The notes beneath the pieces were generated by a model that saw only the letters and a list, made by a program, of their open reading frames with translations, was not told the DNA's origin and ran no database searches. From Plantactinospora sp. BC1 (lineage in GTDB: Bacteria; Actinomycetota; Actinomycetes; Mycobacteriales; Micromonosporaceae): a stretch of 64,000 nucleotides of DNA. Positions within the stretch are counted from its first letter, which is position 1, and each line of letters starts with the position of its first letter. Shown here one piece after another: positions 54,975 through 64,000 of this stretch. The translations under genes and the position numbers were made by a program. The stretch covers positions 6,386,001 to 6,450,000 of the forward strand of contig NZ_CP028158.1 of the NCBI RefSeq assembly GCF_003030345.1, written 5' to 3'.

Positions 54975-57209
54975 TCAGCGCGGATAGACGACGAACTTGG
55001 GTGGCGCGGTGCCGGTGGCGGGCACCCGATAGTGCGCCAGTACGAACTCCATCATCTCCTTGAAGGCCGGTGCGGAGACGTCCCCGCCGCCACCGGAGGG
55101 GGTGTGCGCGAAGACCGCGATGACGTAGCGCGGGTCGTCCGCCTGGTCCATCCCGATGAAGGAGGCGACCTCGCCGGGGGCGTACCGGCCGTCGACCACC
55201 CGCGATCCGGTGCCGGTCTTGCCGGCGACCCGGTAACCCTTGATCGCCGCCTGTCTGGCCGTGCCGCCCTCGATGTTCACCGGCGCCTCCAGCAGGGTAC
55301 GCAGCGCGGCGGCGGTCTCCGGCCGGAGCACCTGTCTGGTCTGCGGTGCGGGTACCGGTTTCCGCTTGCCGTCCGGGCCGATGATCTCGCGTACCAGGTG
55401 CGGCTGCACCCAGGTGCCGTCGTTGGCGATCGCGGCGTACGCGGCGGCCATCTGCAACGGGGTGACGTCGACGCTGTGCCCGATCGGCACCGACCCGTAC
55501 GTCGAGCCGCTGTATTCCGACGGCTTGAGCACCCGGCCGGACGCCTCGCCGAGCACCCCCTCCCCGGTCGGCCGGCCCAGCCCGAACCGGAGCTGGTATT
55601 CGTAGACCTTCTCCGCGCCGAGCCTGTCGGCGACCCGGATGGTGCCGACGTTGGAGGAGAACCCGAGCATCCCGGCGACGCTGAGCCGGCGGCCCTGCGC
55701 GTTGTGGGTGTCCCGGAACTTCTGGTCGCCCTTGCGGATGCTGTACGGCGTCGGCCAGGCGGTCTCCGGGGTGATCACCCCTTCCTCCAGTCCGGCGCCG
55801 AAGATGATGGCCTTGTGCACCGATCCGGGGTCGACCACGAAGCTGGTGGCCGCGTCGTTGCGGTCGCTGGCATCGTATTTCCGCCAGTCGGCGGCGTCGT
55901 AGGTCGGATAGCTCGCCTGGGCCAGCACCTCGCCGGTGCGTACGTCGAGCACCACGGCGGCCCCGGTGGTGCCGTTGACCTCCTGCATCCGTTTGGCGAG
56001 GATCCGCTGCACCATGAACTGGAGGTCCCGGTCGATGGTGAGTTGCAGCGAGCTGCCCGGCCGGGCCGGGGTGACCCGGCTGTAGCCGCCCGGGATCTCG
56101 GCGGCGAGTTCGCCCTTGCCGACCTCGTACTCCCGTTCGCCGTTCACCCCGCGAAGCAGCTCGTCGTAGCGGGCCTCGATCCCCTCCAGGCCGACCCGGT
56201 CCTGGCTGGTGAAGCCGAGCAGGTTGGCGGCCAGGTCGCCGCCGGGGACCTCGCGCCGCTCGTCCCGCCCGGTGCCGATGCCGGCCAGGTTGAGATCCAT
56301 GATCTTCTCGGCGGTGCCGACCTCGACGCTGCGGGCCAGGTATTCGAAGTTCGACGGGCGTCCGTCCGGCCGCTTCCGCTTGCGCATCTCCTCGGCCAGT
56401 TTCGAGGGGGCGATGCCGAGCAGCGGCGAGAGTGCCGCGGCGGTCCGGGCCGGATCCTCGACGAGTTCCGGGTCGGCGTAGACGTAGCGGGCCTCGACGC
56501 TCTGCGCCAGCGCCGCCCCGGAGCGGTCGTAGATGGCTCCCCGGGGGGCGGGCAGGACGACGGTACGCAGCCGGTCGCCGACGCCGCCGCCGTCGTACTC
56601 CGGTGCGTCGACGACCTGGAGTGCGACCAGCCGGATGCCGATGGTGGTGAACATGGCGAGCGCGAGCAGCGTGCCGAGGCGTAGCCGCCGGTGCGCGTCG
56701 GCGAGTCGGGGTGGCCGGCGGGGTCGCCGGGTCGGGCGGCGGGCTGGCGCTCCGGCGCCGGTCCGGTTCGGGCCGCCGGCCGGGTCGGGCGTTCGCCGCC
56801 GGACCGGCTTGGCGACGTCGGCGCCGCGGACCGGGCGCGGGGTGACGGTGCGTCCGGTGCCGGTCGGCGCGGTGCGCCGGGCGGTCCGGGCCGCGCCGGC
56901 ACGGCCGCCGTCGAGCACCTGCAACGCCGGCCGGAACGGGTCGGCCGACCGTCCGGTCCTGGGGGTACGCCGGGATCGCCCACCCTGGTCGCCGGAGCCG
57001 CCGACGGATCCGGGCGTACGTCGAAGTTCCGGGGTGTCCCGCACGGTCCGCCCGCGCGGGGTGTAGGCCCGGGCGTCGGAGATGCCGCCCAGCCCGGAGC
57101 CGGACCGGCCGCCCTGCTCGGCGCCGCGTTCGGGGTCCCGACCGGCACGCGACGAGCCGCGCCGGGACACCGAAGCGTCCCGGCGCGGCTCGTCGGACCG
57201 CGGCGTCAC
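54975..57209 (-). CDS. ftsI: FtsI/PBP3, class B penicillin-binding protein
   Basis: Predicted 744-aa septal transpeptidase. A ~180-residue basic low-complexity cytoplasmic region, then one membrane helix (L-G-T-L-L-A-L-A-M-F-T-T-I-G-I-R), the dimerisation domain starting R-G-A-I-Y-D-R-S-G, and the transpeptidase with S-V-H-K (nucleophile Ser), S-S-N and K-T-G-T. GTG 57209 begins 4 bp after the ftsL stop. The long N-terminus is characteristic of Micromonosporaceae. Confidence 0.95.
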   Translation of the reverse strand: MTPRSDEPRRDASVSRRGSSRAGRDPERGAEQGGRSGSGLGGISDARAYTPRGRTVRDTPELRRTPGSVGGSGDQGGRSRRTPRTGRSADPFRPALQVLDGGRAGAARTARRTAPTGTGRTVTPRPVRGADVAKPVRRRTPDPAGGPNRTGAGAPARRPTRRPRRPPRLADAHRRLRLGTLLALAMFTTIGIRLVALQVVDAPEYDGGGVGDRLRTVVLPAPRGAIYDRSGAALAQSVEARYVYADPELVEDPARTAAALSPLLGIAPSKLAEEMRKRKRPDGRPSNFEYLARSVEVGTAEKIMDLNLAGIGTGRDERREVPGGDLAANLLGFTSQDRVGLEGIEARYDELLRGVNGEREYEVGKGELAAEIPGGYSRVTPARPGSSLQLTIDRDLQFMVQRILAKRMQEVNGTTGAAVVLDVRTGEVLAQASYPTYDAADWRKYDASDRNDAATSFVVDPGSVHKAIIFGAGLEEGVITPETAWPTPYSIRKGDQKFRDTHNAQGRRLSVAGMLGFSSNVGTIRVADRLGAEKVYEYQLRFGLGRPTGEGVLGEASGRVLKPSEYSGSTYGSVPIGHSVDVTPLQMAAAYAAIANDGTWVQPHLVREIIGPDGKRKPVPAPQTRQVLRPETAAALRTLLEAPVNIEGGTARQAAIKGYRVAGKTGTGSRVVDGRYAPGEVASFIGMDQADDPRYVIAVFAHTPSGGGGDVSAPAFKEMMEFVLAHYRVPATGTAPPKFVVYPR

Positions 57210-57213
57210 CGGG

Positions 57214-57873
57214 TCATCCCCCGGCGCCCTGCTGGCTGGTGATCGCCGGCTCGCCACCGGCCGGCTGCGGCACCCCGATCACCCGGCCGTCGGGCAGCCG
57301 GATGAAGGCGGGCGGCCCCGAGTCGACCAGGCCCAGCTGGCGGGCCCGGGCGGTGAGGTTGCCCGGCACCTCGGCGTCGGCGATCTTCTGCTTCAGCTCC
57401 TGTTCCTGGATGTCCAGCGTGGACTGCTGCTGCTGCAACCGCTCCAGCCGGAACGCGTTCTCGTTCACCTTGCTGTTGACCACCAGGATGCCGAGCATCC
57501 CGCCGACCACCAGCACCAGGATCAGCGCCACGAAGGAGACCCGGGGTCGGGCCACCGGCATCGGTGGCGCCACCCGGAGCCGGGAGCGCCGGGCCGGCGT
57601 CGCCGACTCGGATGCCCCCTCCGGCCGCTCCTCGGAGCTGTCCCAGACCCGCACCGCCGGCTCTTCCCAGTCCGGCTCCCGCAGCGCGGCACTGCCCTGG
57701 GTCGGATACCGTCGCGCCCCCCGCACCCGGGCTTCCGACGCCGGGTTCGACCGGCCGCCGCCCGCCCGCTGCGCCCGCTGCACCGTGGTCCGGCCCCCCG
57801 ACCGCGGTGCGCGCTGCTGCGCGTCGCGCGTCGCGTCGGGCTGTTCCCGGCGCTCGCGCTTGTTGACGTTCAT
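57214..57873 (-). CDS. ftsL: FtsL-like septum protein
   Basis: Predicted 219-aa bitopic protein: a charged cytoplasmic part to 110, a membrane helix at 113-132, a coiled coil ([17 protein letters not shown]) to about 165, and a tail with [11 protein letters not shown]. Position between rsmH and ftsI and topology identify FtsL, which scaffolds FtsW-FtsI. The ATG overlaps the rsmH stop. Confidence 0.85.
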   Translation of the reverse strand: MNVNKRERREQPDATRDAQQRAPRSGGRTTVQRAQRAGGGRSNPASEARVRGARRYPTQGSAALREPDWEEPAVRVWDSSEERPEGASESATPARRSRLRVAPPMPVARPRVSFVALILVLVVGGMLGILVVNSKVNENAFRLERLQQQQSTLDIQEQELKQKIADAEVPGNLTARARQLGLVDSGPPAFIRLPDGRVIGVPQPAGGEPAITSQQGAGG

Positions 57874-59006
57874 CTTCCCTCCCCCTGTACTGTCGTGCCG
57901 CCGCCGTCGGATGCCGGCGGCGACAAGTCCCGTCGCGCTCCGTCGGATCCGCCCGGTGCCCCCGCACCGGCCGGACCTGTTGCCCCGACGACTCGCCCGG
58001 GCCGTTCGCGGCTGGCCCGCCTCGTCGTCGTACTCGTACCGCCGTCCCGTTCGATCCGTTCGGCCGCCCGCAGCCGCACCGATGCGGCCCGCGGGTTGGC
58101 CTGGACCTCCGCCTCGCCCGGCAGCTCGGCTCCCCGGCTGAGCAGCCGCAGCATCGGCCCGGTACCGGGCAGTTCGACCGGGAGGTCGACCGGCCCGGTG
58201 CTCCGGGCACGCCCGGCGAACACCTGCTTGGTGATCCGGTCCTCCAGTGAGTGGTAGGACAGCACCACCGCGCGACCGCCCACGGACAGTGCGTCCAGGG
58301 CGGCCGGCAGCGCCGTTTCCAGCGCGGCCAGTTCCCGGTTTACCTCAATCCGTAAAGCCTGAAACGTCCTCTTAGCCGGATGTCCACCAGTTCGTCGGGC
58401 TGGTGCTGGAATGGACTCCCTGACCAGTTCGGCCAACCGGGCCGACGAGGTGAGCCGGTGGCGCTCCCGTTCCCGGATGATCGCCGAGGCGATCCGGCCG
58501 GCGAACCGCTCCTCGCCGTAGACCCGGAGCACCCGGGCCAACTCGCCGTGCGAGTAGCCGTTGACGACCTCCTCGGCCGTCGTACCGGCCGACTGGTCCA
58601 TCCGCATGTCCAGCGGCGCGTCCTGCGCGTAGGCGAACCCGCGGTCGGGCGCGTCGAGTTGCAGCGAGGAGACGCCCAGGTCGAAGAGGACGCCGTCCAC
58701 CCGGTCGTGGCCGAGCCGCTCCAGCACCTCGGGCAGCTCGTCGTAGACCGCGTGCACCAGGTGGATCCGGTCGGCGTACCGGTCGAGCCGGGCCCGCGCG
58801 TGCGCGAGTGCCTCGGTGTCCCGGTCGAGTCCGATCAGGACGGTACGCGGATGCGCGGCGAGCACCGCCTCGGCGTGCCCGGCCAGCCCGAGGGTGGCGT
58901 CGACGTAGACGGTCGTCCGGTCGTCGGCCCGGTCCAGGGCGGGGGCGAGCAGCTCGAGACATCGCTCAAGCAGCACCGGCACGTGCGTACCGCGTAGCTC
59001 CCCCAT
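57870..59006 (-). CDS. rsmH: RsmH (MraW), 16S rRNA m4C1402 methyltransferase
   Basis: Predicted 378-aa SAM enzyme. [39 protein letters not shown] and K-R-T-F-Q-A-L-R-I-x-V-N-R-E-L are family hallmarks, with S-Y-H-S-L-E-D-R. The last ~50 residues are an added Gly/Arg tail. ATG 59006 is chosen; a 202-bp gap with no coding character separates it from mraZ. Confidence 0.95.
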   Translation of the reverse strand: MGELRGTHVPVLLERCLELLAPALDRADDRTTVYVDATLGLAGHAEAVLAAHPRTVLIGLDRDTEALAHARARLDRYADRIHLVHAVYDELPEVLERLGHDRVDGVLFDLGVSSLQLDAPDRGFAYAQDAPLDMRMDQSAGTTAEEVVNGYSHGELARVLRVYGEERFAGRIASAIIRERERHRLTSSARLAELVRESIPAPARRTGGHPAKRTFQALRIEVNRELAALETALPAALDALSVGGRAVVLSYHSLEDRITKQVFAGRARSTGPVDLPVELPGTGPMLRLLSRGAELPGEAEVQANPRAASVRLRAAERIERDGGTSTTTRRASRERPGRVVGATGPAGAGAPGGSDGARRDLSPPASDGGGTTVQGEGR

Positions 59007-59208
59007 GTCGACCCCCAGTGACCCCTGTCTCGTCCGGACGTGCCCGGTAGTTGTGGCGCTCGTCGTACCGCCAGATCCCCATCCGCTCTGCTCCTCCGGG
59101 CCGACCTTCGGACCTTCGGAGGAATCGCGCCTGGCACCGGGGAAGAGGCGCCAGGAACCTCGAGCGGGTGGAGATCTCGCAGTACGTCGGGCGTCGGCAC
59201 GCGCCGCC

Positions 59209-59640
59209 CTACAGTCCGCCGGGCAGCACCCCCTCCTCGATGTCGGCGAAGTCCTCTTCGCTCTCCGCGAGGTAGGTCTCCCAGGACCGCTTGTCCCAGA
59301 TCTCCACCCGGGTGCTCGCCCCGATGACCACCAGCTCACGATCCAGCGCGGCGTATTCCCGCAGGTGGATCGGGATGGTGACCCGACCCTGCTTGTCCGG
59401 GATCTCGTCGTGCGCGCTGGCGAAGAAGACCCGGCTGTAGGCTCGGGCCGCCTTGTGCGTCATCGGCTGCTCGCGCAACTGCCCGGCGATCCGCTGGAAC
59501 TCGGGCATCGGGAAGACGTAGAGGCAGCGCTCCTGCCCTTTGGTGATCACGACACCTCCCGCCAGCTCGTCCCGGAACTTGGCCGGAAGGATCAGCCGGC
59601 CCTTGTCGTCCAGGCGCGGGGTGTGCGTGCCGAGAAACAC
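59209..59640 (-). CDS. mraZ: MraZ transcriptional regulator
   Basis: Predicted 143-aa ring-forming DNA-binding protein with two SpoVT/AbrB-like halves, each with D-x-[12 protein letters not shown] at 11-19 and D-K-Q-G-R-V-T-I-P in the second half. It represses the dcw cluster by binding repeated boxes upstream; such boxes are visible at 59724-59749. GTG 59640 follows GAGGGGG. Confidence 0.95.
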   Translation of the reverse strand: MFLGTHTPRLDDKGRLILPAKFRDELAGGVVITKGQERCLYVFPMPEFQRIAGQLREQPMTHKAARAYSRVFFASAHDEIPDKQGRVTIPIHLREYAALDRELVVIGASTRVEIWDKRSWETYLAESEEDFADIEEGVLPGGL

Positions 59641-59723
59641 CGGCCCAACCCCCTCGCCCTACCAGCGGCGTTCGCGGCGCCGCTGCCCCCCGGGCCGGCG
59701 GGCCCTCCTGGCCCCCCATCGCG

Positions 59724-59749
59724 CCCCACTCTACTCCACTTCCCTCCAC
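59724..59749 (-). promoter_or_regulatory. MraZ-box-like triple repeat
   Basis: On the minus strand GTGGAG, GTGGAG and GTGGGG begin at 59749, 59739 and 59729, exactly 10 bp apart. MraZ boxes are known as three TGGGN-type direct repeats with 5-bp spacers, i.e. the same period. The set lies 84-109 bp before the mraZ start, where autoregulation is expected. Confidence 0.65.
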
Positions 59750-59811
59750 CCGCAACCGGAATCGCCCGGAAAGACCGGCTGTCCGCCGGATGAAACCGCA
59801 CGTCAGGAGGG

Positions 59812-59966
59812 GTGGCCGGCGGTGGAGGGAAATGGGCCTGCCGACGGGAAGGTCCGCTATCCGACAGCGGTACACCGGCCGTACGGTGCCCGGATATAGA
59901 GGTTTTTTCCGACCCATCCGGGCACCTCGGCACCCCCGGTGGAGCGGAGTGGAGAGGGAAGTGGAG
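59812..59966 (+). promoter_or_regulatory. two further MraZ-box-like clusters in opposite orientation
   Basis: GTGGCC, GTGGAG and ATGGGC begin at 59812, 59822 and 59832 (10-bp steps). GTGGAG also begins at 59939, 59949 and 59961 (10 then 12). Both read on the plus strand, opposite to the proximal set. They occupy the 332-bp non-coding gap between mraZ and the helicase gene's end; a T run at 59903-59908 is the only other feature. Confidence 0.4.
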
Positions 59967-59972
59967 GAAAAA

Positions 59973-62909
59973 TCAATGGCGGGCCGCGACCTCCAGGGCG
60001 GCCCGGACGGGATCTCCGCCCCACCGGCTGGCGAACGCGTCGACCACCACCCAACCGGCCTGGACCAGCGCCCGGTGCCGGGCGATGTGCGCCGCCGGGC
60101 CGGCCGGATGGGCGACGCAGTTCAGCCCGATCGCCGACTCGCCGGTGCCGACGCAGAGATCCACCGTCCAGCGCCCGACCGGATAGCGACGCCGGACCGG
60201 CAGCCCGATCCGGGCCAGCTCCACGGCCAACTCGCCCGGCCAGCCCTCCGACCCCGGAGCTCCCGACCCGGCCGGCGCGACACCGGGCCGGGCCGGCACC
60301 GGCTCCGAGGCGCCGCCACCTGCCGGGGCGCCGCCACCTGCCGGGGCGCCGCCGAACCTGGTGGCGACGGCCACCGGTCCGCCGCCGACCGTACTGGCGA
60401 CGGCGCCCGGACCGGCGGCGAACGGGGCCGGGACGGCGACCGGCTCGCCGCGCGGCCGCGGTGGCAACGCCGCGTACCGCAGATAGTCGCCGAGCAGGCC
60501 GTTCGGGGCGGACTGCGAGGTCAGCACCACCATCCGGCGCCGGGCCCGGGTGACCATCACGTTGAACAGGTTCGGGTCGGTCAGGAACCGCCGCCGCCCG
60601 GCGGGGACCGGATCGGTCACCGCCAGCGACACGATCACGGTCTCCGCCTCGCTGCCCTGGAACGAGTGGACGGTGCCGACCCGCAGCCCGAGCCGCTCGA
60701 TCTCGGTCACCGGAAACGCCGCCACCAGCGCCGCTTCCAGCGCGTCGGCCTGGGCCCGGAACGGGGTGATCACCCCGATCCCGACCCGGCCCGCCTCGGC
60801 CAGCCGGCGGACCTCGGCCACCGCCGCCGCCACCTCGGCCCGGTTCACCCCGGCCTCGGTGGGCTCCGCCGGCACCGCCAACACGTCGATCACGTCCGCC
60901 GTCTCGTTGCCCGGATGGCGGGTGGCCACCGCGATCCGGTCGTCGTAGAAGCGGTGCGCGGAGAACTCGATCAGGTGCGGGGCGCAGCGGTAGTGCTCGT
61001 CCAGCCAGCTCACCGGGGCGGCCCCGGCGGCCAGGTCGAAGGCGCTCACCCGGCGTACGTCGACCCGGTTGTCCAGGCCGTACCGCTGGAGGGTCGCCGC
61101 CACGTCGACGTCGGCGACGAACGAGACGAACCGCAGTTGCCGGGGATCGCCCACCACCAGCGCCCGGCGGGCCCGGGCCAGGGCCGGCGCCGCCCGGATC
61201 TGGTCGGTGTGCGACGCCTCGTCCATGATCACCAGGTCGAAGAGCCCGGCGATCGGCGGCAGCAACTCCTCGACGTCGGTGACCGTACCGATCCAGAGTG
61301 GCAGCGCCCGGACCAGCGACTCCCCGCTCAGCTCGGCGAGGAGTTCCCGGCGCCGGTTGCGACCGGCCCGCAGCGCCCCGGCCAGCGCGGCCGCGCTGCG
61401 CCGGCCGGCCGGGTCCCACCGGTCCGGGCCACGGCTGCGATGCCGCATCGCGGTGCCGAGCGCCGCCGACAACCGCTGCCGGGCCGCCGCCAGCACCGGC
61501 CACAGCGGACCCGGGTCGGCACCGCCGACCGTCGCCAGCCGGGCCGCCGCCACCTCCGCCCGGGCCGCCGCGATCGCGTCGTCGATCCGGTCCAGCGGCA
61601 CCGTCCGGGCCGCGCCCAGCCGGCGGCGCAGCAGCCGGCCGGGCGGTCCGGGCAGCCAGCGCCGCCACCAGGCACCGGCCGAGGCCCGAACCCGGCCGGC
61701 CGCCCGGGCCGCCGCCGCCAGGTCCGCACCGGGCTCGAAGGCACCGGGTACGTCGAGCCGCAGCCCGCCGACCACCGGCGCCCAGCGTGGCACCTCGCCG
61801 GCCAGCAGTTCCAGGTCGAGCAGCTCGGTGAGCTGGCCGGTCACCCGCTCGACCTCGGTCGCCGCCTCGGCCACGGCGGCCCGGTCCGCCGCCAGGGTCG
61901 CCGCCGTCACCTCCGCCTCGACGGTCAGCTCCAGCGAGGCGGCCAGCGCCGCCCGGCGTTCCGCGTCGCCGAAGAGCACCGGTCGCGGGCCGGGATAGCG
62001 CTCCAGCAGTTCGCCGAGTACGTCGGCGGCGTGCGCCGACTGCGTGACGACCAGTACGCTCCCGCCCCGGTCCACCACGTCCAGCGCGGCGGCCACCACC
62101 GCATGGCTCTTCCCGTTGCCGGGCGGACCGGAGACCACGGTCACCGGCTGGTGCCGGACCCGGCGTACCACCTCGGTCTGGGCCTCGTTCAACGGCAGCG
62201 GCGAGTCGACCGGGTCGGCGGCGTCGACCGGGTCGGCGGCGTCCGGGGCGGCGGTGCCGTACACCACGGCCAGGGCGGTGGACTCGACGTCGGGCCGGGC
62301 GGCCCAGGCGCGCAGCCGGTCGCCGAGCGCCAGCCCGGCGACGTCCCGCACGCTGAACAGCACCGCCGAGACGTAGAGCACCGGCGGCCGGGCCGGAAAG
62401 CTCGCCCGACCGGTACGCCGGACTCGGTCGAACTCGCGTACCGGCAGGCCGGCGGCCCGGGCGACGGTGCGCAACCAGGCCTCACCGCCGGGACTGGTCA
62501 GCCACCCGGCTCCGCCCAGCCCCGGCGCCACCTCCAGCCGGGCGGCCAGGTCGCGGTCCTCGACCAGCGGGGTGACCTCCAGGTCGCCGGCCGGGACCAC
62601 CCGGTATCCGCGCAGCGTCCGCTCCAGCCGGACCGGCTCGCTGAGCAGCGGAAACCGCACCTTCCGGGTCACCCCGTCGGTCTCGACCACCCCGGCGACC
62701 AGGCCCCAGCCTCGGCGCAGGGTCCGATCGTCGCGGTGCAGCAGGTCGGCCGCGGCCAACCGGTCCACCTCGCGGGACTGCCGGCAGGAGTCCGGATCGG
62801 CCAGCCAGATCAACGGCTGGCCGGGACGGGTCACGTCGAGCACCCGCTCGGGGGCGGCCGGGGCGAGGTCGGCCAGGGCCCGCAGCACTGACGCGACGGA
62901 GGGGCTCAT
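59973..62909 (-). CDS. SF1 (UPF1-like) helicase with C-terminal nuclease-like domain
   Basis: Predicted 978-aa protein. After a ~240-residue N-terminal region, the SF1 motifs appear: G-P-P-G-N-G-K-S at 261-268, I-M-D-E-A-S, V-G-D-P-R-Q-L, H-S-F-Q-G-S-E-A-E-T and N-V-M-V-T-R-A-R-R-R. A Gly/Ala/Pro linker with repeated A-P-A-G-G-G leads to residues 890-978, which resemble the Vsr/DUF559-type PD-(D/E)xK fold (E893, D917, then L-N-C where E-x-K/Q is expected). Such proteins act on nucleic acids; repair or defence is possible. The loss of the acidic residue at 930 may mean a non-catalytic domain. Just upstream of the dcw cluster. Confidence 0.78.
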   Translation of the reverse strand: MSPSVASVLRALADLAPAAPERVLDVTRPGQPLIWLADPDSCRQSREVDRLAAADLLHRDDRTLRRGWGLVAGVVETDGVTRKVRFPLLSEPVRLERTLRGYRVVPAGDLEVTPLVEDRDLAARLEVAPGLGGAGWLTSPGGEAWLRTVARAAGLPVREFDRVRRTGRASFPARPPVLYVSAVLFSVRDVAGLALGDRLRAWAARPDVESTALAVVYGTAAPDAADPVDAADPVDSPLPLNEAQTEVVRRVRHQPVTVVSGPPGNGKSHAVVAAALDVVDRGGSVLVVTQSAHAADVLGELLERYPGPRPVLFGDAERRAALAASLELTVEAEVTAATLAADRAAVAEAATEVERVTGQLTELLDLELLAGEVPRWAPVVGGLRLDVPGAFEPGADLAAAARAAGRVRASAGAWWRRWLPGPPGRLLRRRLGAARTVPLDRIDDAIAAARAEVAAARLATVGGADPGPLWPVLAAARQRLSAALGTAMRHRSRGPDRWDPAGRRSAAALAGALRAGRNRRRELLAELSGESLVRALPLWIGTVTDVEELLPPIAGLFDLVIMDEASHTDQIRAAPALARARRALVVGDPRQLRFVSFVADVDVAATLQRYGLDNRVDVRRVSAFDLAAGAAPVSWLDEHYRCAPHLIEFSAHRFYDDRIAVATRHPGNETADVIDVLAVPAEPTEAGVNRAEVAAAVAEVRRLAEAGRVGIGVITPFRAQADALEAALVAAFPVTEIERLGLRVGTVHSFQGSEAETVIVSLAVTDPVPAGRRRFLTDPNLFNVMVTRARRRMVVLTSQSAPNGLLGDYLRYAALPPRPRGEPVAVPAPFAAGPGAVASTVGGGPVAVATRFGGAPAGGGAPAGGGASEPVPARPGVAPAGSGAPGSEGWPGELAVELARIGLPVRRRYPVGRWTVDLCVGTGESAIGLNCVAHPAGPAAHIARHRALVQAGWVVVDAFASRWGGDPVRAALEVAARH

Positions 62910-63136
62910 CGGCAGCCGAGCCTAGCAACCGGGTACGTCCCGGGTCGGGTCCTCGGTCCGAGTCGCCGGGCAGCCGCGCGACCGGCCCGGACAAGCAGGT
63001 CGCGCAGACCCGGTCCCCGGCATCCGGGGCCGGCGGACCCGGTCCGGGCGGTTCGGCGGGACCGGCCCGGCCGCCGGGGCGTGTCCCGGGCCGTCCGGTA
63101 CTTTCGTGCGGCGGTCACCCAGCCGGCGCCGTCCGG

Positions 63137-63142
63137 TAACCT
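63137..63142 (+). promoter_or_regulatory. candidate -10 for leaderless murT
   Basis: TAACCT (TAnnnT) ends seven bases before GTG 63150; no ribosome site is seen. The 240-bp gap shared with the divergent helicase shows no other clear element. Confidence 0.4.
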
Positions 63143-63149
63143 CGCTCGC

Positions 63150-64000
63150 GTGACGGACGGGAAGATGCCTCTCCGGGCAAAGGTGGCCAGTTCGGTATCG
63201 CGGACCGCCGCGGCCCTGTCCCGGGCTGCCGGCCGGGGCGACGGCTCGGTGATCGGCGGGTGGATCGGTCTCAAGATCGATCCTGATCTCCTGGCCCACC
63301 TGTCGTCCGGCCGGGCCATCGCGCTGGTGTCGGGCACCAACGGCAAGACGACCACGACCCGGCTGACCGCGGCGGCGGTCGGCGTACTCGGCCGGGTGGC
63401 GACCAACTCGTTCGGGGCGAACATGCCCACCGGGCACACCTCGGCGCTGGCCAAGGCCGGCAGTACCCCCTATGCCGTGCTGGAGGTCGACGAGCACTAC
63501 CTGGCCCAGGTGCTGGAGGCGACCGAGCCACGGGTGGTGGCCCTGCTCAACCTCTCCCGGGACCAGCTCGACCGGGCCAAGGAAGTGGCGATGATGGCCC
63601 AGCTCTGGCGGGCCGCGCTGGTCCGGCACCCGTCGGTACGGGTGGTCGCCAACGCCGACGACCCGATGGTGGTCTGGGCGGCGACCCCACCGGCGACCCG
63701 CAGCCCGCAGTTGACCCCGGCACCGGTCACCTGGTTCAGCGCCGGCCAGCGCTGGCACGACGACTCCTGGGTCTGCCCCGAGTGCGGCTCCCCGATCGAG
63801 CGGCTGGCCGACCAGTGGTGGTGCACCGGCTGCTGGCTGCGCCGGCCCGAGCCGCAGTGGGTGGTCGAGGACGACGGCGTGGTCGACCCGGCCGGTGACT
63901 GGCACAAGGTGGTCCTGCAACTGCCCGGCCGGGTCAACCTCGGCAACGCGGCGACCGCGCTGGCGGTGGCCGCCGAGTTCGGGGTACGCCCGACCGACGC
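63150..64000 (+). CDS. murT: MurT, lipid II isoglutaminyl synthase subunit (partial, runs off the end)
   Basis: First 283 residues of a Mur-ligase-like protein that, with GatD, amidates the D-Glu of lipid II. ATP loop G-T-N-G-K-T-T-T is at 62-69. The family's Cys4 zinc ribbon insertion is seen as C-P-E-C (209-212) and C-T-G-C (225-228). V-D-E-H-Y and N-L-S-R-D-Q-L-D-R match MurT. GTG 63150 is taken; ATG 63165 is a shorter option. gatD would be expected just beyond the window. The frame is open to base 64000. Confidence 0.93.
   Translation, partial: MTDGKMPLRAKVASSVSRTAAALSRAAGRGDGSVIGGWIGLKIDPDLLAHLSSGRAIALVSGTNGKTTTTRLTAAAVGVLGRVATNSFGANMPTGHTSALAKAGSTPYAVLEVDEHYLAQVLEATEPRVVALLNLSRDQLDRAKEVAMMAQLWRAALVRHPSVRVVANADDPMVVWAATPPATRSPQLTPAPVTWFSAGQRWHDDSWVCPECGSPIERLADQWWCTGCWLRRPEPQWVVEDDGVVDPAGDWHKVVLQLPGRVNLGNAATALAVAAEFGVRPTD

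Noticed and set aside
59790-62891. A 1033-codon plus-strand open frame
   Set aside because: Antisense to the SF1 helicase with all motifs; repetitive His/Gly/Arg composition typical of a shadow.

Overview
The window looks like chromosomal DNA from a high-GC actinobacterium, most likely a member of the Micromonosporaceae. The evidence is very high GC at third codon positions, frequent GTG starts, ATGA/GTGA stop-start overlaps, a dcw cluster with Wag31-type DivIVA and SepF, a HisA of the actinobacterial PriA type, MurT, and a proline-rich EspI-like ATPase. No rRNA, tRNA, CRISPR array, integrase or insertion sequence was recognised.

Accessory part (about 1-14 kb). It opens with a GTGA-coupled pair: a SCP1.201/DddA-like deaminase toxin and an Imm1-type immunity protein. 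On the minus strand follows a three-gene run of a frameshifted small protein, a DivIVA-domain protein and a small Cys-rich protein. A second copy of the Cys-rich gene lies at 13.6-14.05 kb, so the two copies bracket the segment. Between them are an HTH-TPR regulator coupled to an APH-type kinase, a DUF1156 Zn-ribbon DNA methylase, an RNase H-fold protein and a 1149-aa SNF2-type helicase ending in a DUF3883 nuclease-like domain, then two coupled hypothetical genes. DNA from about 2.5 to 6.85 kb is visibly poorer in GC, and the change falls inside the methylase gene. The methylase/RNase H/helicase group is the best candidate for an unusual defence module.

Metabolic and mixed part (14-42 kb): an acyl-CoA ligase, a STAS plus anti-sigma-kinase fusion, a NUDIX hydrolase, a divergent MocR regulator/YczE pair with a direct-repeat operator candidate, a his operon (hisD-hisC-hisB-small membrane protein-hisH-small membrane protein-priA-hisF), a Lon-substrate-binding-domain protein, a DUF2567 protein, dnaE, the EspI-like ATPase, an unknown membrane-anchored protein, rluD-like and lspA, a DksA/TraR protein, a cation/proton antiporter, a DUF167 protein and a membrane protein with a Cys/His tail.

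Division and cell-wall part (41-64 kb, almost all minus strand, read right to left): mraZ, rsmH, ftsL, ftsI, murE, murF, mraY, ftsW, murG, murC, ftsQ, ftsZ, yggS (ylmE), sepF, yggT, wag31. murD is missing between mraY and ftsW, and ylmD/pgeF is missing between ftsZ and yggS. A 60-bp sequence repeated four times in tandem separates murG from murC. Upstream of mraZ are exact 10-bp-spaced MraZ-box-like repeats, then an SF1 helicase with a C-terminal nuclease-like domain, and a divergent murT cut by the window end.
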